Assembly: GCF_026410195.1 (NCBI RefSeq)
Contig: NZ_JAPMLM010000058.1
Coordinates: 62,001 to 126,000, forward strand
Reading direction: 5' to 3'
Length of the DNA: 64,000 nt
Origin: Xanthomarina sp. F2636L
GTDB taxonomy: Bacteria > Bacteroidota > Bacteroidia > Flavobacteriales > Flavobacteriaceae
In this document: piece after piece, positions 52,835 to 60,960 of the stretch
How the letters are laid out: every line of letters begins with the position of its first letter
How positions within the stretch are numbered: the stretch's first letter is position 1
Program-made: the position numbers and the translations under genes
Notes under the pieces: generated by a model
Databases searched by the model: none
Told to the model about the DNA's origin: nothing
What the model saw: the letters and a program-made list of their open reading frames with translations, nothing else

Positions 52835-55624
52835 ATGAACAACTTAAAACAATTTAGCAAACACATATTATTTGCCATTTTCTTTTTACCATTAGTTATG
52901 GTATCTCAAGAATTAGATTCCAAATTTCAGAAGGTATCAGAAATGGGAGAAATTGAAGAATATCTATACCAACCTAATGGGATGGAAATTTTATTACTTC
53001 AAGATAATTCTGCACCAGTAGTTACGGTTCAAATAGTATATCGTGTGGGTTCTAAACACGAAGTTTCTGGAAACACGGGTTCTACACACTTATTAGAACA
53101 TTTAATGTTTAAAGGAACAGAAAAGTTTAATAAAACTAAAGGAACTTCTATAGATAGTAAATTAACTTCCATAGGAGCACAAATGAATGCGACTACTTGG
53201 AATGATAGAACCAACTACTATCAAACAATTCCAAGCGATAAGATTGAAATAGCTTTAGATATTGAAGCAGATAGAATGCGTAACTCTCTATTGCTAAAAG
53301 AAGATAAAGAAGCCGAAATGACGGTTGTAAGAAATGAGTTTGAAAGAGGTGAAAACAATCCAAATAGTGTTTTAAGAAAAGAAATTTGGGCTGCTGCTTA
53401 TATGGCTCATACCTATCACCATTCTACCATAGGATGGCGTTCGGACATAGAAAATATGTCTATGGAAGCTCTAAGAAACTTCTACGATACATACTACTGG
53501 CCAAATAATGCCACTTTAACTATAGTTGGAGATTTTCAAAAAGACAATCTTTTTCAGTTAATTGATAAGCATTTTGGAGTTATTTCTAAAGCACCACATG
53601 TTATGCCTCAACCAATAACTGAAGAACCTAAACAATACGGTCCAAGAAAAGTGGTAATTAAAAAAGCAGGACAACAAGGTGTTATTAATGTTACCTATAA
53701 AATTCCAGGAAGATTACACGAAGATTTACCAGCATTAACCGTTTTAGGTGAAATTATTGGTAGTGGTCCATCTTCTTTACTAACTAAAAATTTGGTAGAT
53801 AAAGGTTTAGCTTATTATGGCTATGCTAGTCCGTCGCAATTTCAAGAAGTAGGCTTATTTACAATAGGTTTAGGTTTTGAACCAACATCGGACCATGATA
53901 GCTTAAATAAAAAAGTTTTAGACATTTTAGAACAAGTTAAAACTGAAGGTGTTAAGCAAGAAGAAGTAGATAGAATTATAGCCAAAATTAATGCCGAAAC
54001 TATCTTGTATAGAGATGGTTCTGCTAGTATTTCTGCCGAGTTAACAGAAGTTATTGCAGTTGGAGATTGGAAGGAGTTCTTTAATGCAAATACAAAACTA
54101 GCTCAAGTTACAGCAGAGGATGTTAAGCGTGTTGCAAATACGTATTTAGTAGAAGACCAAAGTACAACTGGTTACTTTATTCCTGTAATACCAGGAGCTA
54201 ATAAAGAGACTGCAGAAGAAGCAAATAATGTTTTTGAAGCAGACGAATTTGGAAAGTTTTATTACAGACATCCAGAGCATACCAAAACAGACCTTGAAGC
54301 ACATAAATTAGCTAATAATACAACTGCTGAAGTTTTGAAGGTAGAGAAAGACAAAGACAAAGACTTTGAACGTAAAACTATTGCTGGTATTGATGTTATT
54401 TCAAAAGAAACTGGAGCTAAAGACTTTATTACTGTGGCGGCTAGTTTTGCCATTGGAGAATATTTGGCCCAAGAACATAATGAAATGGTACCATCTTTAA
54501 CTACACAGTTATTGAGTAAAGGAACACTTAAAAACGATAAAATTCAGTTTTCTCAAAAAATAGAAAAATTAGGTGTTAATATTTCAGTAAGCGCAGATAG
54601 TTACAATGTTAATATGTCTTTTAAATGTTTGAAAAAAGACTTAAATACGGTTGTTGAGTTATTAGCAGAAGAGTTGAGATATCCATTATTTGACGAAGAT
54701 GAGTTTCAACTTATCAAAGATCAAAACATCGGTCAATTAAAACAGGGTTTATTAGACCCTTCAACCATGGGTAATATTGCTTTACTGCAAATTATTTATC
54801 CTGAAGGACATCCAAATTATGCAACGTCCATTGAGGCTTTAATTGAAGAAGTACAAAACACAAGTATAGAGGATGTAAAAGCATTTCATAAAAAATACTT
54901 CGGACCAAAAAGTATGCACTTAGTAGCTATTGGAGATGTTGATACTAAACCCTTATACAAAGCTATATCTTCGTCTTTTAAAGGATGGAAAGGTGGTGTT
55001 GATCAATTATTAACTTCAAAAGAAATAATAAAGGTTAATGCTGAAACTAAAATTGTAACCATTCCTGAAAAGCCAAGTGCAGAAATGATTATTGCTCAGT
55101 TTACGGGACTAAATAGATTAGATAAAGATTTTTTACCTTTTTATATTGGTAACAGTGTTTTTGGTGGCGGATTTTCAGGTCGTTTAATGAGAACGGTAAG
55201 AGATGAAGATGGTTTAACTTATTCTATAGGTTCAGGACATTCTGGACATACCTATAATAAAGGATATTGGATGGTAAAAGCTTCTTTTAATCCAGAATTA
55301 TTTCAACAAGGTTTAGATGCCACTATGGTACAATTAGAGAAGTGGGTGAACCAAGGTATTACACAAGAAGAGCTAGACGCTAAAAAAACAAATATTACTG
55401 GTAGTTTTAAAGTAGGAATGGCAACCACTACAGGTTTAGCAGGAACTATTTTAAATTTTGTAAAAAGAGGTCAATCTCCAGATTATATGTATCAATACTC
55501 CAAGGATATTGAAGCAGTAACTTTAGAGCAAGTAAATGCAGCGATTAAAAAATACATTGATTTAGATAAATTAATCATTGTTAAATCTGGATCCTTAGAC
55601 GAAAACGGAAAACCACTTGAATAA
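52835..55624 (+). CDS. M16 (pitrilysin-type) zinc peptidase, secreted
   Basis: A 929-residue protein with a signal peptide (to about 25, M-V-S-Q). The inverted zinc motif H-L-L-E-H occupies residues 85-89, with the distal Glu in R-N-E-F-E-R-G-E near 166. The inactive second half follows from about 520, with D-G-L-T-Y-S-I-G-S near 800. It resembles the 32644-35409 peptidase in layout but is clearly diverged. Its position after the SusC/D and TlpA-like genes suggests it trims imported peptides. Confidence 0.92.
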   Translation: MNNLKQFSKHILFAIFFLPLVMVSQELDSKFQKVSEMGEIEEYLYQPNGMEILLLQDNSAPVVTVQIVYRVGSKHEVSGNTGSTHLLEHLMFKGTEKFNKTKGTSIDSKLTSIGAQMNATTWNDRTNYYQTIPSDKIEIALDIEADRMRNSLLLKEDKEAEMTVVRNEFERGENNPNSVLRKEIWAAAYMAHTYHHSTIGWRSDIENMSMEALRNFYDTYYWPNNATLTIVGDFQKDNLFQLIDKHFGVISKAPHVMPQPITEEPKQYGPRKVVIKKAGQQGVINVTYKIPGRLHEDLPALTVLGEIIGSGPSSLLTKNLVDKGLAYYGYASPSQFQEVGLFTIGLGFEPTSDHDSLNKKVLDILEQVKTEGVKQEEVDRIIAKINAETILYRDGSASISAELTEVIAVGDWKEFFNANTKLAQVTAEDVKRVANTYLVEDQSTTGYFIPVIPGANKETAEEANNVFEADEFGKFYYRHPEHTKTDLEAHKLANNTTAEVLKVEKDKDKDFERKTIAGIDVISKETGAKDFITVAASFAIGEYLAQEHNEMVPSLTTQLLSKGTLKNDKIQFSQKIEKLGVNISVSADSYNVNMSFKCLKKDLNTVVELLAEELRYPLFDEDEFQLIKDQNIGQLKQGLLDPSTMGNIALLQIIYPEGHPNYATSIEALIEEVQNTSIEDVKAFHKKYFGPKSMHLVAIGDVDTKPLYKAISSSFKGWKGGVDQLLTSKEIIKVNAETKIVTIPEKPSAEMIIAQFTGLNRLDKDFLPFYIGNSVFGGGFSGRLMRTVRDEDGLTYSIGSGHSGHTYNKGYWMVKASFNPELFQQGLDATMVQLEKWVNQGITQEELDAKKTNITGSFKVGMATTTGLAGTILNFVKRGQSPDYMYQYSKDIEAVTLEQVNAAIKKYIDLDKLIIVKSGSLDENGKPLE

Positions 55625-55717
55625 AAGACTTTAAAAAAGATGCTTATTTAATTCGTACATTTATATTAATATAATGAGTCACTTTTAACTAATTAGCTAA
55701 AAGTGATTCATTATAAA

Positions 55718-57241
55718 ATGTTTAAAATCATGGGTAAAGCAATTTCAGATACAGTTTCAAAAAATAAAATTTCTGACTTAGAAAACTATTTTAAACCTTT
55801 TAGAGAGCAGATTATTGGTTTAAATCAAACATTCCAATCTCCTTATGGAAAAATGGATATGCTTTATGCCGATTGGACTGCAAGTGGCCGACTTTACAGA
55901 CCCATTGAAGAAAGGTTTTTAAATACTATTGGTCCTTTTGTGGCAAACACACATACGGAAACTTCTACTTCTGGTGCAGCTATGACTAAAGCATATCATG
56001 AGGCCAAACATATTATTAAAAAACATGTAAATGCTAACGATGAGGATGTCTTAATTTCTGTAGGCACAGGAATGACAGGAGCCATCAATAAATTTCAACG
56101 CATATTAGGTTTAAAAATACCAGAAGCAGCAAAGCCTTATACAGATATTCCTGCCGAACTAAAACCAGTAATTTTTATTTCGCATATGGAACATCACTCT
56201 AACCAAACTTCCTGGTTGGAAACTATTGCAAAAGTTGAGGTTATTCCTTGCGATGAAACAGGTTTAATGTGTTTTAAAAGCTTGAATAATTTATTAGACA
56301 AGTATAAAGATCGGCCAATAAAAATAGCTGCAATCACGGCCTGTTCTAATGTTACTGGAATTAAGACAGAATATCACAAAGTAGCTAAAATTATGCATCA
56401 AAACAACGGACTTTGTTTTGTGGATTTTGCTTGTTCTGCACCTTATGTGGCTATAGATATGCATCCCGAAGATCAAGACGCATATTTAGATGCCATTACT
56501 TTTTCTCCTCATAAATTTTTAGGAGGACCAGGAGCTTCTGGAATATTAATATTCAATAAGAAACTATATAAAAATCTTGTACCAGATAATCCAGGAGGAG
56601 GTACTGTTGCTTATACAAATCCTTGGGGAGATCATGATTATATTGACGATATTGAATCCCGTGAAGATGGTGGAACACCAGGTTTCTTACAAACTATAAA
56701 AGTAGCTTTAGCTATTAATTTGAAAGAAAAAATGGGAGTCGAAAATATTTTGGAAAGAGAACATGAGATTAATAATCATGTGTTTGAGAGATTATTTAAA
56801 ATAGAGAATCTACACTTGCTAGCAGGAGAGCATAAAAATCGTTTAGGCGTTTTTTCATTTTATATAGATCAAGCACATTATAATCTAATTGTTAAACTTT
56901 TAAACGATAGGTTTGGTATTCAAACCAGAGGAGGTTGCTCTTGCGCTGGAACTTATGGGCATTTTTTATTGCATGTAAATAAAAAAACATCCAAAGCTAT
57001 AGAGAAAAAAATCTTAAAAGGCTTTTTAAATGAAAGACCTGGTTGGGTTCGTATGTCTATTCATCCTACTATGACAAATGTTGAAATTGATTTTATTTGT
57101 GAAGCTATAAAAGAAGTTGCACTTCATTTTGAAACATGGGGTGAAGATTATACATACGATAAAGTAAAAAATGAATTCATTCATAAAACACAACCTGAAA
57201 TAGAAGAGCAAATAACAAAAGACTGGTTTTGTATTGGTTAA
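55718..57241 (+). CDS. PLP-dependent class V aminotransferase-fold enzyme, cysteine-desulfurase-like
   Basis: About 507 residues from ATG 55718 (an ATG at 55730 is equally possible; the longer ORF begins with GTG). The PLP Lys lies in F-S-P-H-K-F-L-G-G (Lys266 from this start). M-E-H-H-S-N and C-S-N-V-T-G contribute to cofactor binding. R-G-G-C-S-C-A-G-T-Y-G has a Cys where desulfurases place the persulfide. The C-terminal 60 residues are an extension. The family covers cysteine desulfurases and epimerases; substrate undecided. The gene's stop abuts that of the convergent outer-membrane gene with no base between. Confidence 0.85.
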   Translation: MFKIMGKAISDTVSKNKISDLENYFKPFREQIIGLNQTFQSPYGKMDMLYADWTASGRLYRPIEERFLNTIGPFVANTHTETSTSGAAMTKAYHEAKHIIKKHVNANDEDVLISVGTGMTGAINKFQRILGLKIPEAAKPYTDIPAELKPVIFISHMEHHSNQTSWLETIAKVEVIPCDETGLMCFKSLNNLLDKYKDRPIKIAAITACSNVTGIKTEYHKVAKIMHQNNGLCFVDFACSAPYVAIDMHPEDQDAYLDAITFSPHKFLGGPGASGILIFNKKLYKNLVPDNPGGGTVAYTNPWGDHDYIDDIESREDGGTPGFLQTIKVALAINLKEKMGVENILEREHEINNHVFERLFKIENLHLLAGEHKNRLGVFSFYIDQAHYNLIVKLLNDRFGIQTRGGCSCAGTYGHFLLHVNKKTSKAIEKKILKGFLNERPGWVRMSIHPTMTNVEIDFICEAIKEVALHFETWGEDYTYDKVKNEFIHKTQPEIEEQITKDWFCIG

Positions 57242-58390
57242 TTATTTTCTGTTATTCCAAGCACAGCCAAAAATAATATAGTAGCCAAAATCATTATTAG
57301 ACCATGCTACGTCTATTCCCATACGTATTTTAAACTTTCGGGCAATGAGGTATCTAAATCCTGTTCCGTAATTATAAACTAATTCGGCATCATTAAAAGA
57401 AACATTTTCCAGAACAGCTTTGGCAAGGCCTCCAAAACCCATTAAACTCCATCTGGTAGAAAAATCAAAACGTTGTTCTGTTTCTATTAGAAAGGTCGAT
57501 TTACCCTGATATCTCATTTTTGGAACCCCACGTAAATTAATGTAAGGCTCTGTATAAAACGGTGCGTTATTGAACTGCATTTCAGAACCCAAACGCAATC
57601 CACTAACAAGCTTAGGTGTAAATTGATGATAATATAAAGCAGATATTTCTAAGTTTCCAAAATCATAATCACTTCCTGTCCAATCGGCATTAAAGTGATA
57701 GGTGGTGTTTATTAAAAAACCATTATCAGGCGTGAAAATATTATCTCTATTATCAAACTCTAAAACCAGACCAGGACTGCTAAGGGTGCTTTTTAACGAT
57801 TTATTATCAATAAACTCTGGAAGATTTTCAAATTTAAATTCAGGCGTAACTTCATTTTTTAAAAATAAATATTCCACACCTATAAAAAAACCAGATGTAT
57901 TAATTTCTTTTAAAAGCGAAACAAAAATGGGTAAAGCTTTAAAGTTAAAAGTATATGTCTTTTCGCCTATTGTAGGTAGTGTTCTGTAAAAATCCATATT
58001 AACAGACGAGTAGGCCATCATGACTTGATATTTTAAATTATATTTAGATATAGTTGCCATTCTTAATGCTCCAACCATCCAAGTGTTATTAGCCGTATAG
58101 CCACCAAAAGCTGTTGTAATATCTGGAGGAGTAGCTTGACCCTCAATGGGATGTTTGTTAGGACTAATAAAAACTGGAGAAATAACACCTCCAATATTGC
58201 CTAAAGCGGGTTCTGTAATAGGTTGAATAATTGGAATAAAACCTTTCGGATTCATTAAGAAGTTGCTAAAATCCAGTTTGTTATCTAAAGAATCTCTAAA
58301 AACACTTTTCTTTTTTGAAGTTTGTGAATAGGAAGAAGTAGCAAAAACCAAACATAATGTAATTGTAATAATGGTTTTTAGAGCTTTCAT
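57242..58390 (-). CDS. Omp85/BamA-like outer-membrane barrel without POTRA domains
   Basis: A 382-residue protein with a signal peptide ending S-Y-S-Q (about 23) and a C-terminal surface-antigen (D15/BamA) type barrel. F-D-N-R-D-N-I-F-T-P-D-N-G-F near 212 and Y-I-N-L-R-G-V-P-K-M-R-Y-Q-G near 282 are typical of the Omp85 barrel (VRGF/Y-like motif). N-terminal POTRA repeats are absent, so it belongs to the small flavobacterial BamA/TamA-like group of unknown role. It shares a stop-to-stop junction with the PLP enzyme gene. Confidence 0.8.
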   Translation of the reverse strand: MKALKTIITITLCLVFATSSYSQTSKKKSVFRDSLDNKLDFSNFLMNPKGFIPIIQPITEPALGNIGGVISPVFISPNKHPIEGQATPPDITTAFGGYTANNTWMVGALRMATISKYNLKYQVMMAYSSVNMDFYRTLPTIGEKTYTFNFKALPIFVSLLKEINTSGFFIGVEYLFLKNEVTPEFKFENLPEFIDNKSLKSTLSSPGLVLEFDNRDNIFTPDNGFLINTTYHFNADWTGSDYDFGNLEISALYYHQFTPKLVSGLRLGSEMQFNNAPFYTEPYINLRGVPKMRYQGKSTFLIETEQRFDFSTRWSLMGFGGLAKAVLENVSFNDAELVYNYGTGFRYLIARKFKIRMGIDVAWSNNDFGYYIIFGCAWNNRK

Positions 58391-58524
58391 AAGTTTTTTA
58401 TACTAAAAATTAAAAGTAGGTAAAATTTTACTTTAATAATAATTTGTTTTTAGAGCCTCCATAAAAAAAACGTTAATATTTTAATAAGGTAGCTGAGTGC
58501 TATGGTTTTCCGACTAATATTTGG

Positions 58525-58532
58525 TAGTTTTG
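58525..58532 (+). promoter_or_regulatory. -7 element for the SlyD-like gene
   Basis: TAGTTTTG matches TAnnTTTG, 24 bases before the ATG at 58557. No typical -33 TTG seen at normal spacing. Confidence 0.5.
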
Positions 58533-58556
58533 CCCAAATTTTAAAAATACAATTTT

Positions 58557-58985
58557 ATGAGTCATGTAAAAGAAAATGATACAGTAAAAGTTCATTACAC
58601 AGGAAAATTAAGCAGTGGTCAAGTTTTTGACAGTTCTGAAGGAAGAGATCCTTTAGAGTTTACGCTTGGTCAAGGAATGTTAATTCCAGGTTTTGAAAAA
58701 GCTGTATTAGAGATGAAAGTAAACGATAAAAAAACAGTTGTTATTGGTAAAGATGAAGCTTACGGCGATGTTCAAAAAGAATTATTTCACGAAGTGAAAA
58801 AAGAACAATTACCACAAGATATGGCTCCAGAAGTAGGAATGGGATTAGCGTCTAAAAACCCTGATGGATCTGAAAATCAATTTCGTGTAGCTGCTGTTAA
58901 CGAAGACCATATTGTAGTTGATGGAAACCACCCTCTTGCTGGTCAAGATTTAACCTTCGAATTAGAATTGGTTGAGATAAAATAA
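58557..58985 (+). CDS. slyD: SlyD-like FKBP-type peptidyl-prolyl isomerase
   Basis: A 142-residue cytosolic protein. The FKBP fold has V-H-Y-T-G-K-L-S-S-G-Q-V-F-D-S-S near 13-28 and P-G-F-E-K-A near 42. An insert-in-flap chaperone domain lies at about 70-120, as in SlyD. The His-rich metal-binding tail of E. coli SlyD is absent. It should act as a prolyl isomerase and holding chaperone. It is monocistronic with its own promoter and terminator. Confidence 0.9.
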   Translation: MSHVKENDTVKVHYTGKLSSGQVFDSSEGRDPLEFTLGQGMLIPGFEKAVLEMKVNDKKTVVIGKDEAYGDVQKELFHEVKKEQLPQDMAPEVGMGLASKNPDGSENQFRVAAVNEDHIVVDGNHPLAGQDLTFELELVEIK

Positions 58986-59007
58986 ATATACATTTTGTAT
59001 AATCTTA

Positions 59008-59036
59008 AAAGCTTGGGTTCGCTCAAGCTTTTTTTA
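59008..59036 (+). terminator. terminator after the SlyD-like gene
   Basis: AAAAGCTTG / CAAGCTTTT with an 8-base loop, followed by Ts. Confidence 0.9.
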
Positions 59037-59217
59037 TACTCAAATGTTAAATTAATTGTAATTGGCGTGCTAAATTAAAAAATCTATGGTATTATATATT
59101 AAATCAATTAGCAGAACTATTTAAATGTCAGCGACATTTATTAAATTGCATATAGAATTATACAAGATTCACTTTTTGATTTTAAAGAGACATTATTAAT
59201 TATAAAATTAAAATACC

Positions 59218-59547
59218 ATGGGAAAAGAAAGTAGTACATTATTAGGAATATTGGCAGGAACAGCCATTGGAGCAACATTAGGAATTTTATTTGCCCCAGA
59301 CAAAGGTTCAAACACAAGACAACGTATAGCAGATGAAGCTGCATCAGCTAGAGACAGAGTGTCTGCAGAAGCACATCATTTAAGAGATAAAGTGGCTGAT
59401 ACAGTTTCAAGTAAAAAAGAAACCTTAGACGAACAAATAGAGGATATTGTTAGTAATGTGAGTCATAAAACAGAAGATGTGATTACCACTCTGGAAAAAA
59501 CGTTAAAGGACCTTAAAGCCAAAAACAAAAAGTATCAAAAATCTTAA
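59218..59547 (+). CDS. YtxH-family stress protein
   Basis: A 109-residue protein. The N-terminus L-L-G-I-L-A-G-T-A-I-G-A-T-L-G-I-L-F-A-P is the YtxH membrane/glycine zipper segment (about 8-27), followed by a long charged amphipathic helix region (30-109) with K-E-T-L-D-E-Q-I-E repeats. YtxH proteins accompany general stress regulons in Firmicutes and Bacteroidota. It starts a three-gene run with 5 and 3 base gaps to the next two genes. Confidence 0.88.
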   Translation: MGKESSTLLGILAGTAIGATLGILFAPDKGSNTRQRIADEAASARDRVSAEAHHLRDKVADTVSSKKETLDEQIEDIVSNVSHKTEDVITTLEKTLKDLKAKNKKYQKS

Positions 59548-59552
59548 TTTGA

Positions 59553-59903
59553 ATGAATATTTTTGAATCCATAAATGATACATCTGGTAAAATGGCAGAT
59601 GCAGGAGAAACTTATGCTAAAAAAACCCAGGAGTACATTAAGTTAAAAGTTTTTCAACAGATTAGTGTGTCTATTAGTTATATATCTAAAGCACTAATTA
59701 TTGGAGGTCTGTTGTTTATAGCTTTATTTTTCTTAGCCTTTGCTTCAGCTTTGGCAATAGGACAATGGCTTGAAAATTTAGCATTGGGCTATCTAATTGT
59801 ATCTTTACTTTTTATAATTTTAACAGTTATTGTCTATTACAATAGGAAGTTTATCGATAAGAAAATTATAAAAAGGATATCTACTAAATTTTTTGACTCA
59901 TAA
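59553..59903 (+). CDS. small two-helix membrane protein, holin-like (competence/phage holin superfamily)
   Basis: A 116-residue protein with two membrane helices at about 45-65 and 73-94, an amphipathic start and a basic C-terminus. This resembles the phage-holin-like family (DUF1469-type) that accompanies YtxH in stress cassettes. The name holin does not imply a phage here. It is preceded by the YtxH gene and followed by a 66-residue gene, so the three form one operon. Confidence 0.75.
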   Translation: MNIFESINDTSGKMADAGETYAKKTQEYIKLKVFQQISVSISYISKALIIGGLLFIALFFLAFASALAIGQWLENLALGYLIVSLLFIILTVIVYYNRKFIDKKIIKRISTKFFDS

Positions 59904-59906
59904 CAC

Positions 59907-60107
59907 ATGAAACAATATCAATCTTTCGAAGACATAGAAACAGAATTAAAGCATTTAGATCTAGAGCGAAAAATAGCTTGGGAAGAATTGAAATTTTTAA
60001 AAAATGAATTTCAAGAAGATTTAAAACCTGCAAATTGGATTCAATATGCTCTTAAATCAGCTGGTAAATATGGCTTGTTTTTATTAGCAAAAAGGTTTTT
60101 CAAGTAA
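59907..60107 (+). CDS. small cytosolic/membrane-associated protein of the YtxH cassette
   Basis: A 66-residue protein with an acidic, helical first half (F-E-D-I-E-T-E-L-K-H-L) and a C-terminal hydrophobic segment with basic end (G-L-F-L-L-A-K-R-F-F-K). It resembles small proteins (DUF6327-like) seen behind YtxH and holin-like genes in flavobacteria; the family name is tentative. It lies 3 bases after the holin-like gene and is followed by a terminator. Function unknown. Confidence 0.7.
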   Translation: MKQYQSFEDIETELKHLDLERKIAWEELKFLKNEFQEDLKPANWIQYALKSAGKYGLFLLAKRFFK

Positions 60108-60121
60108 AAATCATAAAAACT

Positions 60122-60168
60122 TATAAAACAAAAAGGGAATCTAAATCAGGTTCCCTTTTTGTTTTATA
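60122..60168. terminator. terminator after the YtxH cassette
   Basis: An 18-bp perfect stem (inner part AAAAAGGGAA / TTCCCTTTTT) with an 11-base loop is the longest stem in the window. T-rich sequence is within the right arm, so it stops the upstream operon. Confidence 0.9.
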
Positions 60169-60225
60169 ATTCACAAACAGTCTAATGTTTATTTATTTGA
60201 GCTAAGATATAAATTAATCAAGTCA

Positions 60226-60254
60226 TTGTTTTTTCTATAATTTAAATATGTTTG
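60226..60254 (+). promoter_or_regulatory. promoter of the SYLF gene
   Basis: TTG (60226-60228), an 18-base spacer and TATGTTTG (60247-60254) fit the Bacteroidota consensus, 25 bases before the ATG. Confidence 0.65.
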
Positions 60255-60279
60255 ACTATAACATTTTAAAACATAAATT

Positions 60280-60813
60280 ATGAAAACTATTAAAACACTA
60301 ATGGCAGTTTGCCTACTATTTATATCAGTTGGAGTAACTGCCCAAAACGACAAAGACAAACAAGTTATTTCAGATGCTGAAAATGCCAAAGCTACCTTGT
60401 TGGAGAAAGATCCAGGCTTAGAAAAGTTCTTTGATACTTCTGCTGGATATGTTATTTTTCCTAACATTGGAAAGGGGGCATTAATTATTGGTGGTGCAAT
60501 GGGAAATGGTGTTGTATATGAAAACGAACACATTATTGGGATGGCCAATTTAAAAAAATTAAGTGTAGGCTTGCAAGTTGGTGGAGAATCGATTATTGAG
60601 GTAATCTTTTTTGAAACTGAAAAAGCTTTAAAAGAATTTAAAGAAGGAAACTTTGAGTTTTCTGCCAGAGCTTCAGCAATTGCAGCAGATAAAGGAGTTT
60701 CAAAAGATGTTAATTATAGCGATAACGTTTTAGTTTTTGCGATGCCAAAAGTAGGATTAATGGCAGATACATCTGTAAGTGGACAGAAATTTGAATTTCA
60801 CCCATTTAAATAA
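60280..60813 (+). CDS. SYLF (YSC84-like) lipid-binding domain protein, secreted
   Basis: A 177-residue protein with a signal peptide (ending near T-A-Q, 22). The SYLF domain follows: A-G-Y-V-I-F-P-N-I-G-K-G near 55, G-G-A-M-G-N-G-V-V-Y near 70, and L-Q-V-G-G-E near 95. SYLF domains bind acidic phospholipids. The position amid envelope stress genes suggests a membrane-protection role. It has its own promoter and terminator. Confidence 0.9.
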   Translation: MKTIKTLMAVCLLFISVGVTAQNDKDKQVISDAENAKATLLEKDPGLEKFFDTSAGYVIFPNIGKGALIIGGAMGNGVVYENEHIIGMANLKKLSVGLQVGGESIIEVIFFETEKALKEFKEGNFEFSARASAIAADKGVSKDVNYSDNVLVFAMPKVGLMADTSVSGQKFEFHPFK

Positions 60814-60839
60814 AAAAAAGAATTAAATTATAGATAAAG

Positions 60840-60867
60840 AAGGTTGGCGGTTTGTCAACCTTTTTTT
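60840..60867 (+). terminator. terminator after the SYLF gene
   Basis: AAGGTTG / CAACCTT with a 9-base loop, followed by Ts. Confidence 0.85.
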
Positions 60868-60960
60868 ATAGAATAAGTGAAAGTTACATTAAAATGAATA
60901 GAGTTAAGTAAAATTTGTTTACAGTCAAGCCAGAGAATTATAATATATTAAGTTTATAAT

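Noticed and set aside
59553-59903. Phage remnant suggested by the holin-like protein
   Set aside because: No other phage gene is near, and holin-like proteins of this kind occur with YtxH in chromosomal stress operons.
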